Source: CAWGXG01 sp963826505
Lineage (GTDB): Bacteria > Chloroflexota > Anaerolineae > Aggregatilineales > Aggregatilineaceae
Direction of reading: 5' to 3'
DNA length: 64,000 nt
Assembly (NCBI GenBank): GCA_963826505.1
Contig: CAWGXG010000006.1
Span: 744,001 to 808,000 of the forward strand
Positions 56,166-64,000 of the stretch are shown here, piece after piece (within the stretch, counting starts at the first letter, position 1; the number at the start of each line of letters is the position of its first letter). Below the pieces are notes generated by a model. It had not been told where the DNA came from and ran no database searches. It saw nothing but the letters and a program-made list of their open reading frames with translations. The position numbers and the translations under genes are program-made.

Positions 56166-56510
56166 ATGGACTGGGGAAGATCGGTCGAAGCGGTAGACGC
56201 TGCCAAACGGCGGCACAAAGAATGGCAACACGATGCCGATAATTGGCGGGCCGTCCGCGACGCTCGCACTCAGACGTACCCGCCGAATGCGGTTGCTGGT
56301 CAGCATCGGAGGTTAGCTGCAGGAACTCGCGTCGATCATCTTACATTTGTGGGGCAATTTGTGACGGTTCGCGCTGCTGGCCCGCCTGCTGATCAGGGTG
56401 ATATGTGGGCAACTGTTAGGAATGAGTCTGGCGTGACGCTCAGAACCGTTCTGGACACTCATCCACCGCAGTCCATCACGCGCGCGGAGCACCGCCCAGT
56501 TAGGTACTGA
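56166..56510 (+). CDS. Hypothetical protein next to the LuxR-STAND regulator
   Basis: 114 codons from ATG 56166 with AAGGAG six bases upstream, directly after motif A. This is the same layout as the secreted-protein gene near 29199. The sequence is polar, with RRHKEWQHDADNWRAVRD and DHLTFVGQFVTVRAAG, without signal peptide, membrane helix or known motif. The end overlaps the GH42 stub on the other strand. The ribosome site and position argue for a gene, but the composition leaves doubt. Confidence 0.4.
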   Translation: MDWGRSVEAVDAAKRRHKEWQHDADNWRAVRDARTQTYPPNAVAGQHRRLAAGTRVDHLTFVGQFVTVRAAGPPADQGDMWATVRNESGVTLRTVLDTHPPQSITRAEHRPVRY

Positions 56511-56790
56511 AATCTCCTGTCTCGCTCAAGATCAACACACCATATGGGGCTAATGAAAGATCCCCTGAGTAACGTGTGCTGCTCACAATATCCTGATAGG
56601 TTCCGTCAAGGTGAAATGAGTGGACGTCGGAGGTGTGATTCAAGATGATAATCAACTCCGCTCCATTTTGGACGCGCCGGGTGACTTCTACGCCTGCTGG
56701 TGTCGTCGCCAACGAGCGGATGTGGGTTAACTCAAGCGCCCGGTCGACAATCTTTGTGACGAGCGCACCTGGACTTTCCCTGAATTGGTG
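56506..56790 (-). pseudogene. C-terminal stub of a GH42 beta-galactosidase
   Basis: About 80 codons reading ATTPAGVEVTRRVQNGAELI, IILNHTSDVHSFHLDGTY and YSGDLSLAPYGVLILSE. This is the C-terminal beta-domain of GH42 beta-galactosidases (VEVTRR ... LNHT ... LAPYGV). The catalytic barrel is absent. Confidence 0.65.
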
Positions 56791-56834
56791 GGCATAAGAA
56801 ATGTCCAATAAACTCAAATCAGGGAGAAGACGAA

Positions 56835-56960
56835 ATGAGCAAACGAGAATATACAGACGAATTTAAACGCGAGGTGCTGGCAATGGCCGCGAAAGGGGAG
56901 AAAAGCATCTCCGAACTGGAACGCGACCTGGGTATCACGCCGGGCCTGGTCGAAAATGCG
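56835..56960 (+). pseudogene. IS3 OrfA N-terminal fragment
   Basis: After GGGAGA, ATG 56835 opens SKREYTDEFKREVLAMAAKG and ISELERDLGITPGLV, the start of an IS3 OrfA helix-turn-helix. It is cut before the usual YRWQ and joined to sequence that codes on the opposite strand. Confidence 0.65.
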
Positions 56961-57163
56961 CTCCGCATGGCCGCCGCCACTGCCAGGTCCTCTTCCGGGA
57001 TGGGCGTAATCTGGTCTAACTCATGTTGCAACGCCAGACGCTTCTCCAAGTATTCGTCAGTGTCCGTGATGAACCCATGATCCCGCCGGAAATCCAAACG
57101 GAAGAGCTGATCGGGCAGCCCAGGGTTTCCTAACTGAAGCTCGCATCGCTCTTGACAAATCAT
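56960..57163 (-). pseudogene. Recombinase-like coiled-coil fragment
   Basis: Minus-strand frame with DTDEYLEKRLALQHELDQIT and PIPEEDLAVAAAMRSAF, similar in style to the C-terminal coiled-coil part of large serine recombinases. There is no start or catalytic domain. The identification is tentative. Confidence 0.35.
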
Positions 57164-57210
57164 TGCGATGGATATAATATGTCGGTAAACGACAGTCGTT
57201 TACCGACATA
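57152..57210 (+). promoter_or_regulatory. padR promoter with 33-bp perfect palindromic operator
   Basis: TTGACA (57152-57157) and TATAAT (57173-57178), with a shortish 15-base spacer, are followed at once by TATGTCGGTAAACGAC (57178-57193), one A, and the exact reverse complement (57195-57210). Each arm itself contains GTCG-N5-CGAC. PadR sites usually include ATGT...ACAT, which is present at the ends. Binding here would block the start region and autoregulate. Confidence 0.8.
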
Positions 57211-57228
57211 CGCGAGGTAGTGTCATCA

Positions 57229-57564
57229 ATGACCCAGGACCTTCTCCCGCTTCGAGAGCCAACCTTTTTCATCCTGCTGAGCATTTCAACTCAGAAAAAG
57301 CATGGCTATGCCATTCTGCAAGACGTCGAAGCCCTCAGCAAGGGCAGCATTAGGCTGAGCAACGGCACACTCTATGGTGCCCTGGTCCGGCTGCAGGATC
57401 AGGGGTTGATTGAGCACGTCGCCAGCGACGGCGATCAGACCAGCGGCAAGCCACGCAAAGCCTACCAGATTACACGAACCGGGCTCATCGTGCTGCAAAG
57501 GGAGATAGCGCGTATGGATGCGCTGGTGCGAACCGCCCGCCAACATTTACCTGGGGAAATCTAG
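57229..57564 (+). CDS. PadR-family transcriptional regulator
   Basis: 111 residues with the PadR winged helix: FFILLSISTQKKHGYAILQD, IRLSNGTLYGALVRLQDQGL and the basic KPRKAYQITRTG wing. ATG 57229 is chosen over GTG 57220 because of spacing from GAGGT. The stop shares bases with the start of the membrane-protein gene. A perfect 33-bp palindrome lies over its promoter. Confidence 0.92.
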   Translation: MTQDLLPLREPTFFILLSISTQKKHGYAILQDVEALSKGSIRLSNGTLYGALVRLQDQGLIEHVASDGDQTSGKPRKAYQITRTGLIVLQREIARMDALVRTARQHLPGEI

Positions 57565-59096
57565 TGCACGACCACCTGCTCGTCTTCTACCGCTGGCTTC
57601 TGGGGCTTTATCCGCTCAAGTTTCGCGAAGAGTACGCCGACGAGATGCTGCTCGTCTTTCAGATGCAGCTCGACGGCCTGCCGAGTCTCAACCTGAGGCA
57701 CACGCTTCAGATCCTGTGGCGTGAGCTCGGCCCACTGCCCATCCTGTTGCTCAATGCCCACCTGCGCGAAAGGCACGTTTATATGGAATTCGAGGGAGAA
57801 ATTCGTACAGCCGAATCGAACCCGCAGCAGTTGGAAGAAATCTACCAGTTTGCCCGGCGAAACGATCAGGCGGTGGCATTCCGCAATGCATTGATCGCCC
57901 GTTATGAAGCCACACCGGACAACATCCTGCTGGCAGCATGGTATTACCGCCTGCAAAATGGCGGGGAGGGTGCCCATAAGCACGCCCGAAAGACCAATTG
58001 GCTGATCGCGGTGCCCCTGAGCATCCTCACTGGACTGATCTTTTGGATGCTCAGCAATGTTGAACACCTGACAGAGCCCCATGACATCCCACACCTCCTG
58101 CTCTGGTGGTCGCCTATTGCCACTATGAGCGCCTTGATCTTCATGACCGTCACCGCCGGGACCCGGTTAACGCGGGCCCTTATCCTGGGGGCGAGTTTGC
58201 TGCTTGCCACCGCGTACTGTATTATCGTCGCCTCTTCCTTCGGGGAGGATTTGGCCAGCGAACAGTATCTCATCCTCGCCGCTATCCACATTCCCCTGTT
58301 GTGCTGGGCGGCCCTGGGTCTGATGGCAGGGGCACGGTCAAGCGCTGCCGAACGTTTCGCCTTTCTATTCAAGTCCATCGAAGTGGGGATTGTCGCCGGG
58401 TTCTACCTGGCGGCTGGGATGGCCTTTGGAGGCATCACAGTCGGCCTGTTCGCGGCGTTGTCACTCGAACTGCCAGAGGTGCTGCTGCGTCTGATCGCCG
58501 CGGGCGGCTTTGGCTTGTTGCCAGTGCTGGCGCTTGCCACCGTCTACGATCCGAGCGCTGCCCCCTCGGCCCAGGACTTCGACCAGGGGTTGAGCCGGTT
58601 GATTACCACTCTGATGCGCCTGCTACTGCCCCTGACGCTGATCGTGTTGGTGATCTACGTGCTGGTGATCCCGTTCAACTTCATGGCTCCGTTTGAGAAC
58701 CGCGACGTGCTGATCGTCTATAATGCCATGCTGTTCGGGATCGTGGGTCTGCTGATCGGCACGACGCCCATCACAGGCGAAAACCTGTCGCCGAAGCTGA
58801 GGCGGGTTATGCGGAACGGCATCATCGCCGTGGCAGGGCTGGCCGTGCTGGTCAGCATCTATGCCCTGGCCGCGATTCTACACCGTACCCTGCAGGGCGA
58901 CCTGACCCTCAATCGACTGACGGTCATCGGCTGGAATGGCATCAACATTGGCGTTCTGATCGCGTTGATCGTCACGCAGCTCCGCACGAACCTGGACAGA
59001 TGGATCGAGACTCTTCACGCGGTTTTCAGTTGGGCAGCGGTCATCTATGTCGCCTGGAGCATCCTGCTGCTGGCTGCTGCGCCAGTTGTGTTGTGA
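57564..59096 (+). CDS. Multi-pass membrane protein paired with PadR
   Basis: 510 residues. The N-terminal ~60 residues (YRWLLGLYPLKFREEYADEM, LLVFQMQL) match the prefix often found on PadR-partnered permeases and membrane proteins. A soluble helical part follows, and then about ten hydrophobic helices from NWLIAVPLSILTGLIFWML to SILLLAAAPVVL. No enzyme motif is seen. It overlaps padR by one base, so PadR is presumably its repressor. Stress-related export or membrane remodelling is a guess. Confidence 0.85.
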   Translation: MHDHLLVFYRWLLGLYPLKFREEYADEMLLVFQMQLDGLPSLNLRHTLQILWRELGPLPILLLNAHLRERHVYMEFEGEIRTAESNPQQLEEIYQFARRNDQAVAFRNALIARYEATPDNILLAAWYYRLQNGGEGAHKHARKTNWLIAVPLSILTGLIFWMLSNVEHLTEPHDIPHLLLWWSPIATMSALIFMTVTAGTRLTRALILGASLLLATAYCIIVASSFGEDLASEQYLILAAIHIPLLCWAALGLMAGARSSAAERFAFLFKSIEVGIVAGFYLAAGMAFGGITVGLFAALSLELPEVLLRLIAAGGFGLLPVLALATVYDPSAAPSAQDFDQGLSRLITTLMRLLLPLTLIVLVIYVLVIPFNFMAPFENRDVLIVYNAMLFGIVGLLIGTTPITGENLSPKLRRVMRNGIIAVAGLAVLVSIYALAAILHRTLQGDLTLNRLTVIGWNGINIGVLIALIVTQLRTNLDRWIETLHAVFSWAAVIYVAWSILLLAAAPVVL

Positions 59097-59956
59097 GGCA
59101 CGGCGAAGACGATCAATCGCGGGGCAAAAATCAGTCCTGGTCCTTTGATCGGAGCCTCTATTTACCCTGTTACGTCGCGTGCCTCTAGCACTCCCATCTG
59201 CAAAATGAGAGAAATGTTTCAGAACCGAAGAACTGAACCACGCGATCACAACAGGGTCAACGGTTCCAGATCTGGCACGGGGGAAGAGTTGATCTTCGCG
59301 CTCAGAAGACCTTCAGATATCTAGGCGTAGTGGTCAGAAACCCCTGTAGGGGCTAAAAAGTCGATCCGTGGCCGATTCTTCGGTCAAGCGACCCGACGAT
59401 AGCCGTGGTGGAGTCCCTCGAGCACTGGCTGTCCCATAGGTTTGCAGAAAATCGCAGGCCCACGTTTCACCCGCATGATTGGCCAGGAACGTCGCCCAGG
59501 TTTGTCCACGTTTGCGCGGTGGTAACCTCCTTCGTGCGCGTTGGCCACATGCTTGGCGACAAACACCAGCGTCCGTATACACGCGGCGTCAGTTCCGGGT
59601 CGAGCCACTTTGTCACAATCAGAGACCCGACGATGTTTGTCAAACTGGAAGCAGGTCGTGGGTGAGATGGCAGCCCACCCAAGCCTATCGATTCACTTCG
59701 CCTTCGCTCCGACCTGCGTCCCTTCCTATTTGCCTAACCTATCCCTTGAATTAGTTTTCGGGAGGAAAGTCCATGCGAACGTTACTTCCCGAAAGGTACG
59801 CTCGTTCCCTTTTCCCGAACACGGGTTGCGTACATAATGACACCATTGGCAACCAGTCCTCGCCTCGTTGCCAGCCAAACAGTCGAATCCATACACTTTC
59901 CGTTCGTGCCCTAGGGTCCTTGGGCTGAATGATATATGTAGTGGAGCCAGCCATCC
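59097..59956. other. 860-base stretch with only an integrase scar
   Basis: On the minus strand, about 59420-59510, GQTWATFLANHAGETWACDF and LQTY match the beginning of an rve-type integrase core (TWATFL.NH...WACDFLQTYD). Frames on either side are broken. No other coding or regulatory feature is supported. Confidence 0.55.
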
Positions 59957-61141
59957 TCACGCCGCGCCCGACTCACCCAGCAGGTGATCGACCACCAACT
60001 CGACCGCATCAGTGGGCAGCGCGTCAGACGGCGCAGCCACCATCAGCCCAGCGGCACGATCGGCGGCGATCTGGTCACGGAGCCGCGCTTCCAACGCCGG
60101 GCCGTGCTGGCGGCGCATCATGGGCCGGATCAATGCGAACCACACGACCGCGATCAGCGCGCGCTTGAGCGCCGTGGAGTCCGTCCCCCGCCCCAGCTGG
60201 TAAGTGACCCGTGTCGTGCCGTCAAGGGGCACAAAACGAGTTGTGGTCAGCAAGATCGGATTGAGTGGTCCCATGTGGGACTCTTCGCGCGTGGTGAAAT
60301 ACTCGTAGGGCCGCCAATCCAGCACAAACTGGTCGGTGTGCCGCGACCCATGCGCGCAGTGATAGCGCGCCCCACGCCCCACCCGTCCGCCGGGCCGCTC
60401 GCGGATTGTTACGGCGTCCGCCGCCATGAAAATGGTCCTGATGTCAGGCCGGGTCATGAACTGCCACGCCTCCTCCAGCCCCAGCGGCAGCGTCAACGAC
60501 GACTCAAATACCACGTCCTCCGGGGGCACCACGATGCGCTGGTGCGCGCGCTCGGACTCCCAGGCGCGACCCAGGTCGTGAACCACACAGTCCACGTGCC
60601 CCAGGTGCTCGTACTCCCCCCCGTAGGGGACCATCGCGTTGGCACTGATGCCCAGCGCGTCGACGGCGCGCCGTGTCAGGAGGGCGTAAGCGCGGATGCC
60701 GGTTTCCTCCGTCACGTTGTTTTTGAGCAAGCGGTGAATCAGGATCACGTCCGAGCCGCTGATCTCCTTGCGCCCGTGCAGATCTTGGATCACGAACTGC
60801 CCATAATGGACGAAGAACTTGAGATCCAGTTGGGCCATATTGGCGCACGCCTGACACGTACAGGTAGTATTGTTGCGCATCTGCTCCAGCGTTAGCGCGA
60901 AGGCGTAGTAGACCGCCTCGATCGTGTCCAGCAAGTTGCTGCCGTCCCCCAGCGCCGCTTCGGTCACGTACGTCAGAATCGCGTCGCCCTGGAAGTTGGA
61001 AATGGTGAGCGGCGGCTTGAGATGTTCCAGCAACACGTCGAACAGGCTCGTGAGGATGTCGTGCGCGTGCTCGAGTTCCGACTGCGTCATAAAGGCTGTA
61101 TAGCCAGTGATGTCTGCGATGATAAAATAGCCGGTGTCCAT
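59957..61141 (-). CDS. DUF2652 cyclase-like protein with a C-terminal SRPBCC domain
   Basis: 394 residues. The N-terminus (GYFIIADITGYTAFMTQSEL, LTISNFQGDAILTYVTE) has the fold pattern of nucleotide cyclases (ADITGYT, F.GDAIL) known as DUF2652, including a CTCQACANM cysteine pair. From about 185 on, SSLTLPLGLEEAWQFMTRPD and FVLDWRPYEYFTTREE look like an SRPBCC (polyketide cyclase-like) domain. GGAG nine bases before ATG 61141 sets the start. Whether it makes a cyclic nucleotide is unclear. It stands alone between IS scars. Confidence 0.75.
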   Translation of the reverse strand: MDTGYFIIADITGYTAFMTQSELEHAHDILTSLFDVLLEHLKPPLTISNFQGDAILTYVTEAALGDGSNLLDTIEAVYYAFALTLEQMRNNTTCTCQACANMAQLDLKFFVHYGQFVIQDLHGRKEISGSDVILIHRLLKNNVTEETGIRAYALLTRRAVDALGISANAMVPYGGEYEHLGHVDCVVHDLGRAWESERAHQRIVVPPEDVVFESSLTLPLGLEEAWQFMTRPDIRTIFMAADAVTIRERPGGRVGRGARYHCAHGSRHTDQFVLDWRPYEYFTTREESHMGPLNPILLTTTRFVPLDGTTRVTYQLGRGTDSTALKRALIAVVWFALIRPMMRRQHGPALEARLRDQIAADRAAGLMVAAPSDALPTDAVELVVDHLLGESGAA

Positions 61142-61346
61142 TGGGCCGCTCCGCGATGATGTCCTCGTCACTCTGGATTCTCGCTGAATCAGGGTCCTGC
61201 GGCAAGCGCGCCGGAACGGACGCGCTGGCCACCCCACGCACTAATTTGCGCTAATCGGGAAACGCGAGATACGAAAGTTCCGCGTCAACAGCCACATGCG
61301 ATGTGGTTTTGACCCGATTTTCGGAGGGTCAGTGCGATAGATCAGC

Positions 61347-61528
61347 GGCTTAAAACTGAACAGGACTGCAATAGTCCAGGGACGAGTGGAGCCGTTGCCG
61401 ATTGTAGAACACCTCAATAAACTCGAACACAACGGCACGGGCCGCGTTGCGCGTCGGAAACTGGACCAGGTCGGTTCGAACGTTTTCCAGAAATCATCGA
61501 CGGCACAGAACAATTCCAGTAAACTCAT
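61347..61528 (-). pseudogene. Two nested transposase scars
   Basis: The ATG at 61528 opens SLLELFCAVDDFWKTFEPTW, the N-terminus of an IS4/IS982-like transposase. After ~20 codons the sequence switches frame to AARAVVFEFIEVFYNRQRLH and SSLDYCSPVQF, the C-terminus of an IS3 OrfB, ending in TAA near 61347. One IS remnant was evidently inserted into, or joined to, another. Confidence 0.65.
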
Positions 61529-61769
61529 GGGGGGATGCCTTACGTGGTAGGGGTACCCTGGAGGATACCACCTCCAGCGAAAGGGGTCCCGCCTTATCTA
61601 ACTCACGTTAAAAATGAAGCTCGTTGTTAAAGTTTGACTGTAGTGAAACCACAAACACAAATACATGATACAAGTGACAGTAGAATCGCCTCTTGAACGA
61701 TCCGCTTGGTAGATTTCATGTACAGCCTCTTCTCGGGGAAAAATCCGTGGAACGCCCAACCTCGTGACA

Positions 61770-62447
61770 TTATAGATTGAGTTTTAAAGCGGGGCGCACA
61801 CCGTAGCCAGCGAGATTGACGCGAGCGTAGTGGCGGATGCTGGCGCGCGTGCCGACAAACACGGCACGTAATGGGTCTTCACCTTTGTCTTTCAGCCTGC
61901 CTTGGTTTCTTAGCCACCACCATGAGCAGCCATACTTTTTGCTGCCCTCACTTATGTAATCAGTATCAACATTTTTGTCCATCACATACAGATGGCAGCC
62001 ATCGGCCTTTTTCATTTTGGCGAATTCCGTACCTCTCGCACGACGAAAATCCTTGCCGAGTTTTTCAGTCAAACTATTCACTTCGGTAACGCTAAGCAAA
62101 AATACCTTGTCCTCCGTGTCTGGGCTGCCCTCACCGTTATCTGTGTTGTGTGTCGTTTTGATTATTTCCTTTTCAGCGGCACTGAATGCAGCGTTTTGAA
62201 ACGAATCGTTCAGCCACTGCCGCAGATCGCAGTCACGCCAGGTAATATCCATATACTCCCCGTGATACCGCTTGCAGTCCAAAATGTACTCGCTCAAAAT
62301 GAGCACCTCACTGCCGGAATTTTGCAGCACCCGCCACTTGATCGGCATTCGGTCCGCGCCGTCCGCTGTCTGCGGATAACTGCCAAAAGTAATGATTTCG
62401 TCCGGTTGTGCGCTCCGATGAAGTGCGGAAGCAAGCCTATTGTCCAT
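61770..62447 (-). CDS. DUF6273 domain protein
   Basis: 225 residues. ITFGSYPQTADGADRMPIKW, VLILSEYILDCKRYH, WLNDSFQNAAFSAAEKEII, and the C-terminal WWWLRNQG ... GVRPALKLNL are characteristic of DUF6273, a C-type-lectin/formylglycine-like fold best known from Firmicutes. GGGGA precedes ATG 62447. No signal peptide is visible. Its style differs from its neighbours (more Lys and Asn), which hints at transfer. The function is unknown. Confidence 0.8.
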   Translation of the reverse strand: MDNRLASALHRSAQPDEIITFGSYPQTADGADRMPIKWRVLQNSGSEVLILSEYILDCKRYHGEYMDITWRDCDLRQWLNDSFQNAAFSAAEKEIIKTTHNTDNGEGSPDTEDKVFLLSVTEVNSLTEKLGKDFRRARGTEFAKMKKADGCHLYVMDKNVDTDYISEGSKKYGCSWWWLRNQGRLKDKGEDPLRAVFVGTRASIRHYARVNLAGYGVRPALKLNL

Positions 62448-62461
62448 TTGCGTGTCCCCAG

Positions 62462-62977
62462 TCAGCAAGAGAATAAGGACCAGCATAGCGCATTGCGTAG
62501 TCGCTGGTCATCGATCACAAGTTCCCGAATCTCGCTGGGAAGCTGCGCACGCTGCCACTGGCACTCCAGGCGACCGGCCTCGTCACGCTCCTCTTCAGGA
62601 GCCGCCGCGCGTACGGCTCTGATCGCGTAGGCCGCTGCGCCCAGCTCATGAGCTGCTACATGAGCCACCGCCGCAGCTTGTCCGGCAGCGTAAGCCGCTT
62701 CCCTCGCGGCGCCGCTCAACTCTCTGGCAGCGCCCATGGCGTGTCCGGCAGCGGTACGGGCTTGAGTCATCGAAACTTCACCTCGCACCCAGGCGTGCGC
62801 CTGCTCAATCGCCCGGCGCGGACGGTCGTCACCGGGCTGCACTTGCTCGAAGAAATGCAGTACATGCTGTGCGCAATCGGCCGCCCATATCGCAAGAAGG
62901 TGGTGATGTGCGTCCAGTAGAGTGCCGCCGCGACGAACGGTCACGAACCTCGGATCTCTTTCCTTTGGTAGAATCAT
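62462..62977 (-). CDS. Putative immunity protein, Imm5-like
   Basis: 171 residues, strongly alanine-rich and helical: RDPRFVTVRRGGTLLDAHHH, LLAIWAADCAQHVLHFFEQ, RRAIEQAHAWVRGE, AAAVAHVAAHELGAAAYAIR and LPSEIRELVIDDQRLR. This pattern is that of the family annotated as putative immunity protein (Imm5), which is predicted to neutralise polymorphic toxins. No toxin gene is next to it, so it may be an orphan immunity gene. It ends 14 bases before the DUF6273 start. Confidence 0.75.
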   Translation of the reverse strand: MILPKERDPRFVTVRRGGTLLDAHHHLLAIWAADCAQHVLHFFEQVQPGDDRPRRAIEQAHAWVRGEVSMTQARTAAGHAMGAARELSGAAREAAYAAGQAAAVAHVAAHELGAAAYAIRAVRAAAPEEERDEAGRLECQWQRAQLPSEIRELVIDDQRLRNALCWSLFSC

Positions 62978-63350
62978 TCGGCTGCCTATCCTTTCTGCAT
63001 CAGCAAACTTTGCCTTTGCGAATTTATCGTTTCTCCCCTTGCCCTGCGTCCAGCGGAGTATATATCCGCTTGCGGTTTTGAGCTGCGCTCACACTCGGCG
63101 GCACCCGTGCCAAGAGCAAACTTTTCCCGTGATATCAAGGACAGTCCAGTTTTTCAGCGCTCCATATGATTCGAATTAGTGTGGGTCAATTGTTGATTCG
63201 AGCTTTCAGTCTCTAACTGGGACGTACAATCAAACGATGAATCACCCGGCACAGCTCACCAGAACCTAGCATCCCACGCCGCTCGCGTCGGTCGATGTGC
63301 TGCACGTCGAGTACGAGGACGTTCTCAAGCTCAATCCGCCCGCCTTGCCT
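62978..63350. other. Intergenic stretch upstream of the Imm5-like gene
   Basis: No full gene. On the minus strand about 63215-63348, right after the kinase stop, 43 codons (GGRIELENVLVLDVQHIDRR) stay open and look protein-like, possibly the tail of a lost or frameshifted gene. No promoter is convincing. Confidence 0.35.
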
Positions 63351-63818
63351 CTACTCTCGGCGCTCAAGTTCGTCGGGCGTTGGGCGTTGGAAGAACGCAA
63401 TCCATGGCTTCATCATCGCTTCGGGAATATAGAAACTTGTTGGCGAAGGCTGCGAATTTCTTACCGCAAGCCGATGCAGCAACTCATCCGCCGATACATC
63501 GAGAAAGTGGACTTCGCTGCTGGCACCGAGCTGCTTGGCTCGAGATCGATAGTCTTCGCGTTCCTCTCGTGCCCAGAAGCCGAAATCGAGGATGACATTC
63601 GTTCCCAATTCAAGCGCTCTACTGGCGATGTTCCACAGCATCGCTTCAATGAGACCATGCCGAGCATCATGGTCTGGCTCCTCAGCATCTTGACCGAAGA
63701 GACGTATGTGCCATTCATCGGGTGTCAGTCGAAGGGCCGATTGCTCACGCTCAAGCTTCTGCGCAAGTGTGGTTTTTCCCGAGCAAGGAAGTCCAACCAT
63801 CAAATGGAGAGTCGCCAC
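63351..63818 (-). CDS. Small P-loop kinase, AAA_33 / zeta-toxin-like
   Basis: 155 residues. The P-loop is GLPCSGKTTLA (about 9-19), followed by ALRLTPDEWHIRLFG, GTNVILDFGFWAREEREDYR (the Asp-Gly substrate region) and a lid helix with RSRAKQLG and LHRLAVRN. GTG 63818 follows AGGAG. The family phosphorylates small molecules or RNA ends and includes antibiotic phosphotransferases, tRNA-repair kinases and zeta toxins. The target is unknown. It is close to the Imm5-like gene, which makes a defence or resistance role worth considering. Confidence 0.82.
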   Translation of the reverse strand: MATLHLMVGLPCSGKTTLAQKLEREQSALRLTPDEWHIRLFGQDAEEPDHDARHGLIEAMLWNIASRALELGTNVILDFGFWAREEREDYRSRAKQLGASSEVHFLDVSADELLHRLAVRNSQPSPTSFYIPEAMMKPWIAFFQRPTPDELERRE

Positions 63819-63872
63819 ACTTACTACTCCTAGAATTGGTAACGCGACAAAGGGAGCGGTAAATCTGGATAA

Positions 63873-64000
63873 GATCAGCAGACCATCAATGCTTTAGTTT
63901 ATGCCTACCACACCCTGTTTGTCACTACCGATTTATGGGAAGCGAGCGCAGATATGATCAAGTTATTCCCGGCCAGCATCGGAGGGCCAGAGCGGTTCGT
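63873..64000 (+). pseudogene. KDPG/KHG aldolase-like fragment (runs off the window)
   Basis: The open frame contains TDLWEASADMIKLFPASIGG followed by PERF, matching the Schiff-base Lys region of 2-keto-3-deoxy-6-phosphogluconate aldolases (AD.IK.FPA...GGP). The sequence upstream does not look like the rest of the enzyme and has a stop at 63870. The N-terminal half therefore seems lost, or the fragment is joined to other DNA. The right part is beyond the window. Confidence 0.5.

Noticed and set aside
63297..63833. 178-codon plus-strand frame opposite the small kinase
   Set aside because: The minus strand has a P-loop, a ribosome site and a full kinase fold; the plus frame has no motif.
1..64000. 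Search for tRNA, rRNA, CRISPR arrays and riboswitches
   Set aside because: No cloverleaf, rRNA core sequence, regularly spaced repeat or known riboswitch consensus was recognised by eye; a covariance-model scan would be decisive.

Overview
This window looks like a chromosomal stretch of a heterotrophic, sugar-scavenging member of the Chloroflexota (Anaerolineae-like). The reasons are moderately GC-rich DNA, several CUT1 and peptide-type ABC sugar importers each with its own regulator, large STAND-type regulators (LuxR, XRE and BTAD/WD40 architectures), a split transketolase, LigD domains as separate genes, and a PadR plus 'YP..FR.EY..EM' membrane protein pair. The phylum is inferred from architecture only. 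No rRNA, tRNA or CRISPR array was found.

Layout. 0-5.5 kb: the end of a sugar importer operon with a short-chain dehydrogenase, an AraL-like HAD phosphatase, a tagatose-3-epimerase-like isomerase, an AraM-like glycerol-1-phosphate dehydrogenase and an internally deleted alcohol dehydrogenase. 5.9-16.7 kb: a hemicellulose cluster of GH43 and GH51 enzymes, a family-5 (Opp/Dpp) importer with Tat-exported binding protein, and a divergent LacI regulator with two copies of one palindromic operator. 16.9-19.2 kb: a YjhG/YagF sugar-acid dehydratase behind an IS3/gene-remnant chimera. 19.2-23.8 kb: a LacI-controlled CUT1 importer. 24-26.2 kb: decayed genes, an IS630 scar and a DHFR-like reductase. 26.4-34.7 kb: an XRE-STAND-TPR-LuxR regulator, a small secreted protein and a very large, broken BTAD-STAND-WD40 gene. 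35-44.9 kb: a SorC regulator divergent from an L-ascorbate-type operon (ulaG, ABC importer, ulaD, ulaE, decayed ulaF, PfkB kinase, rpiB). 44.9-46.7 kb: an IS1182 element. 46.7-50.1 kb: three separate LigD-domain genes and a formamidopyrimidine-DNA glycosylase. 50.3-53.6 kb: transaldolase, two-piece transketolase and a truncated mgtC. 53.6-59.1 kb: a second STAND regulator, gene scars, and a PadR operon with a 33-bp perfect operator. 59.1-64 kb: IS scars, a DUF2652 cyclase-like protein, a DUF6273 protein, an Imm5-like putative immunity protein, a small P-loop kinase and the start of a KDPG-aldolase-like fragment.

How it fits together. Plant-derived sugars, sugar acids and possibly L-ascorbate would enter by ABC importers and feed pentose phosphates into the transketolase/transaldolase genes at 50-53 kb. 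The strongest candidate for an undescribed system is the ascorbate-type operon. It has the UlaG, UlaD and UlaE catabolic enzymes but no PTS. An ABC importer and a PfkB kinase stand where the phosphorylating PTS normally would, and UlaD carries a changed catalytic motif.

A second theme is decay. Many genes carry one or more single-base frameshifts, often beside homopolymers, while others (ulaF, the alcohol dehydrogenase, mgtC, the LacI, GH42 and permease stubs) are clearly deleted or degraded. The simple frameshifts could be assembly errors; the deletions cannot be explained that way.
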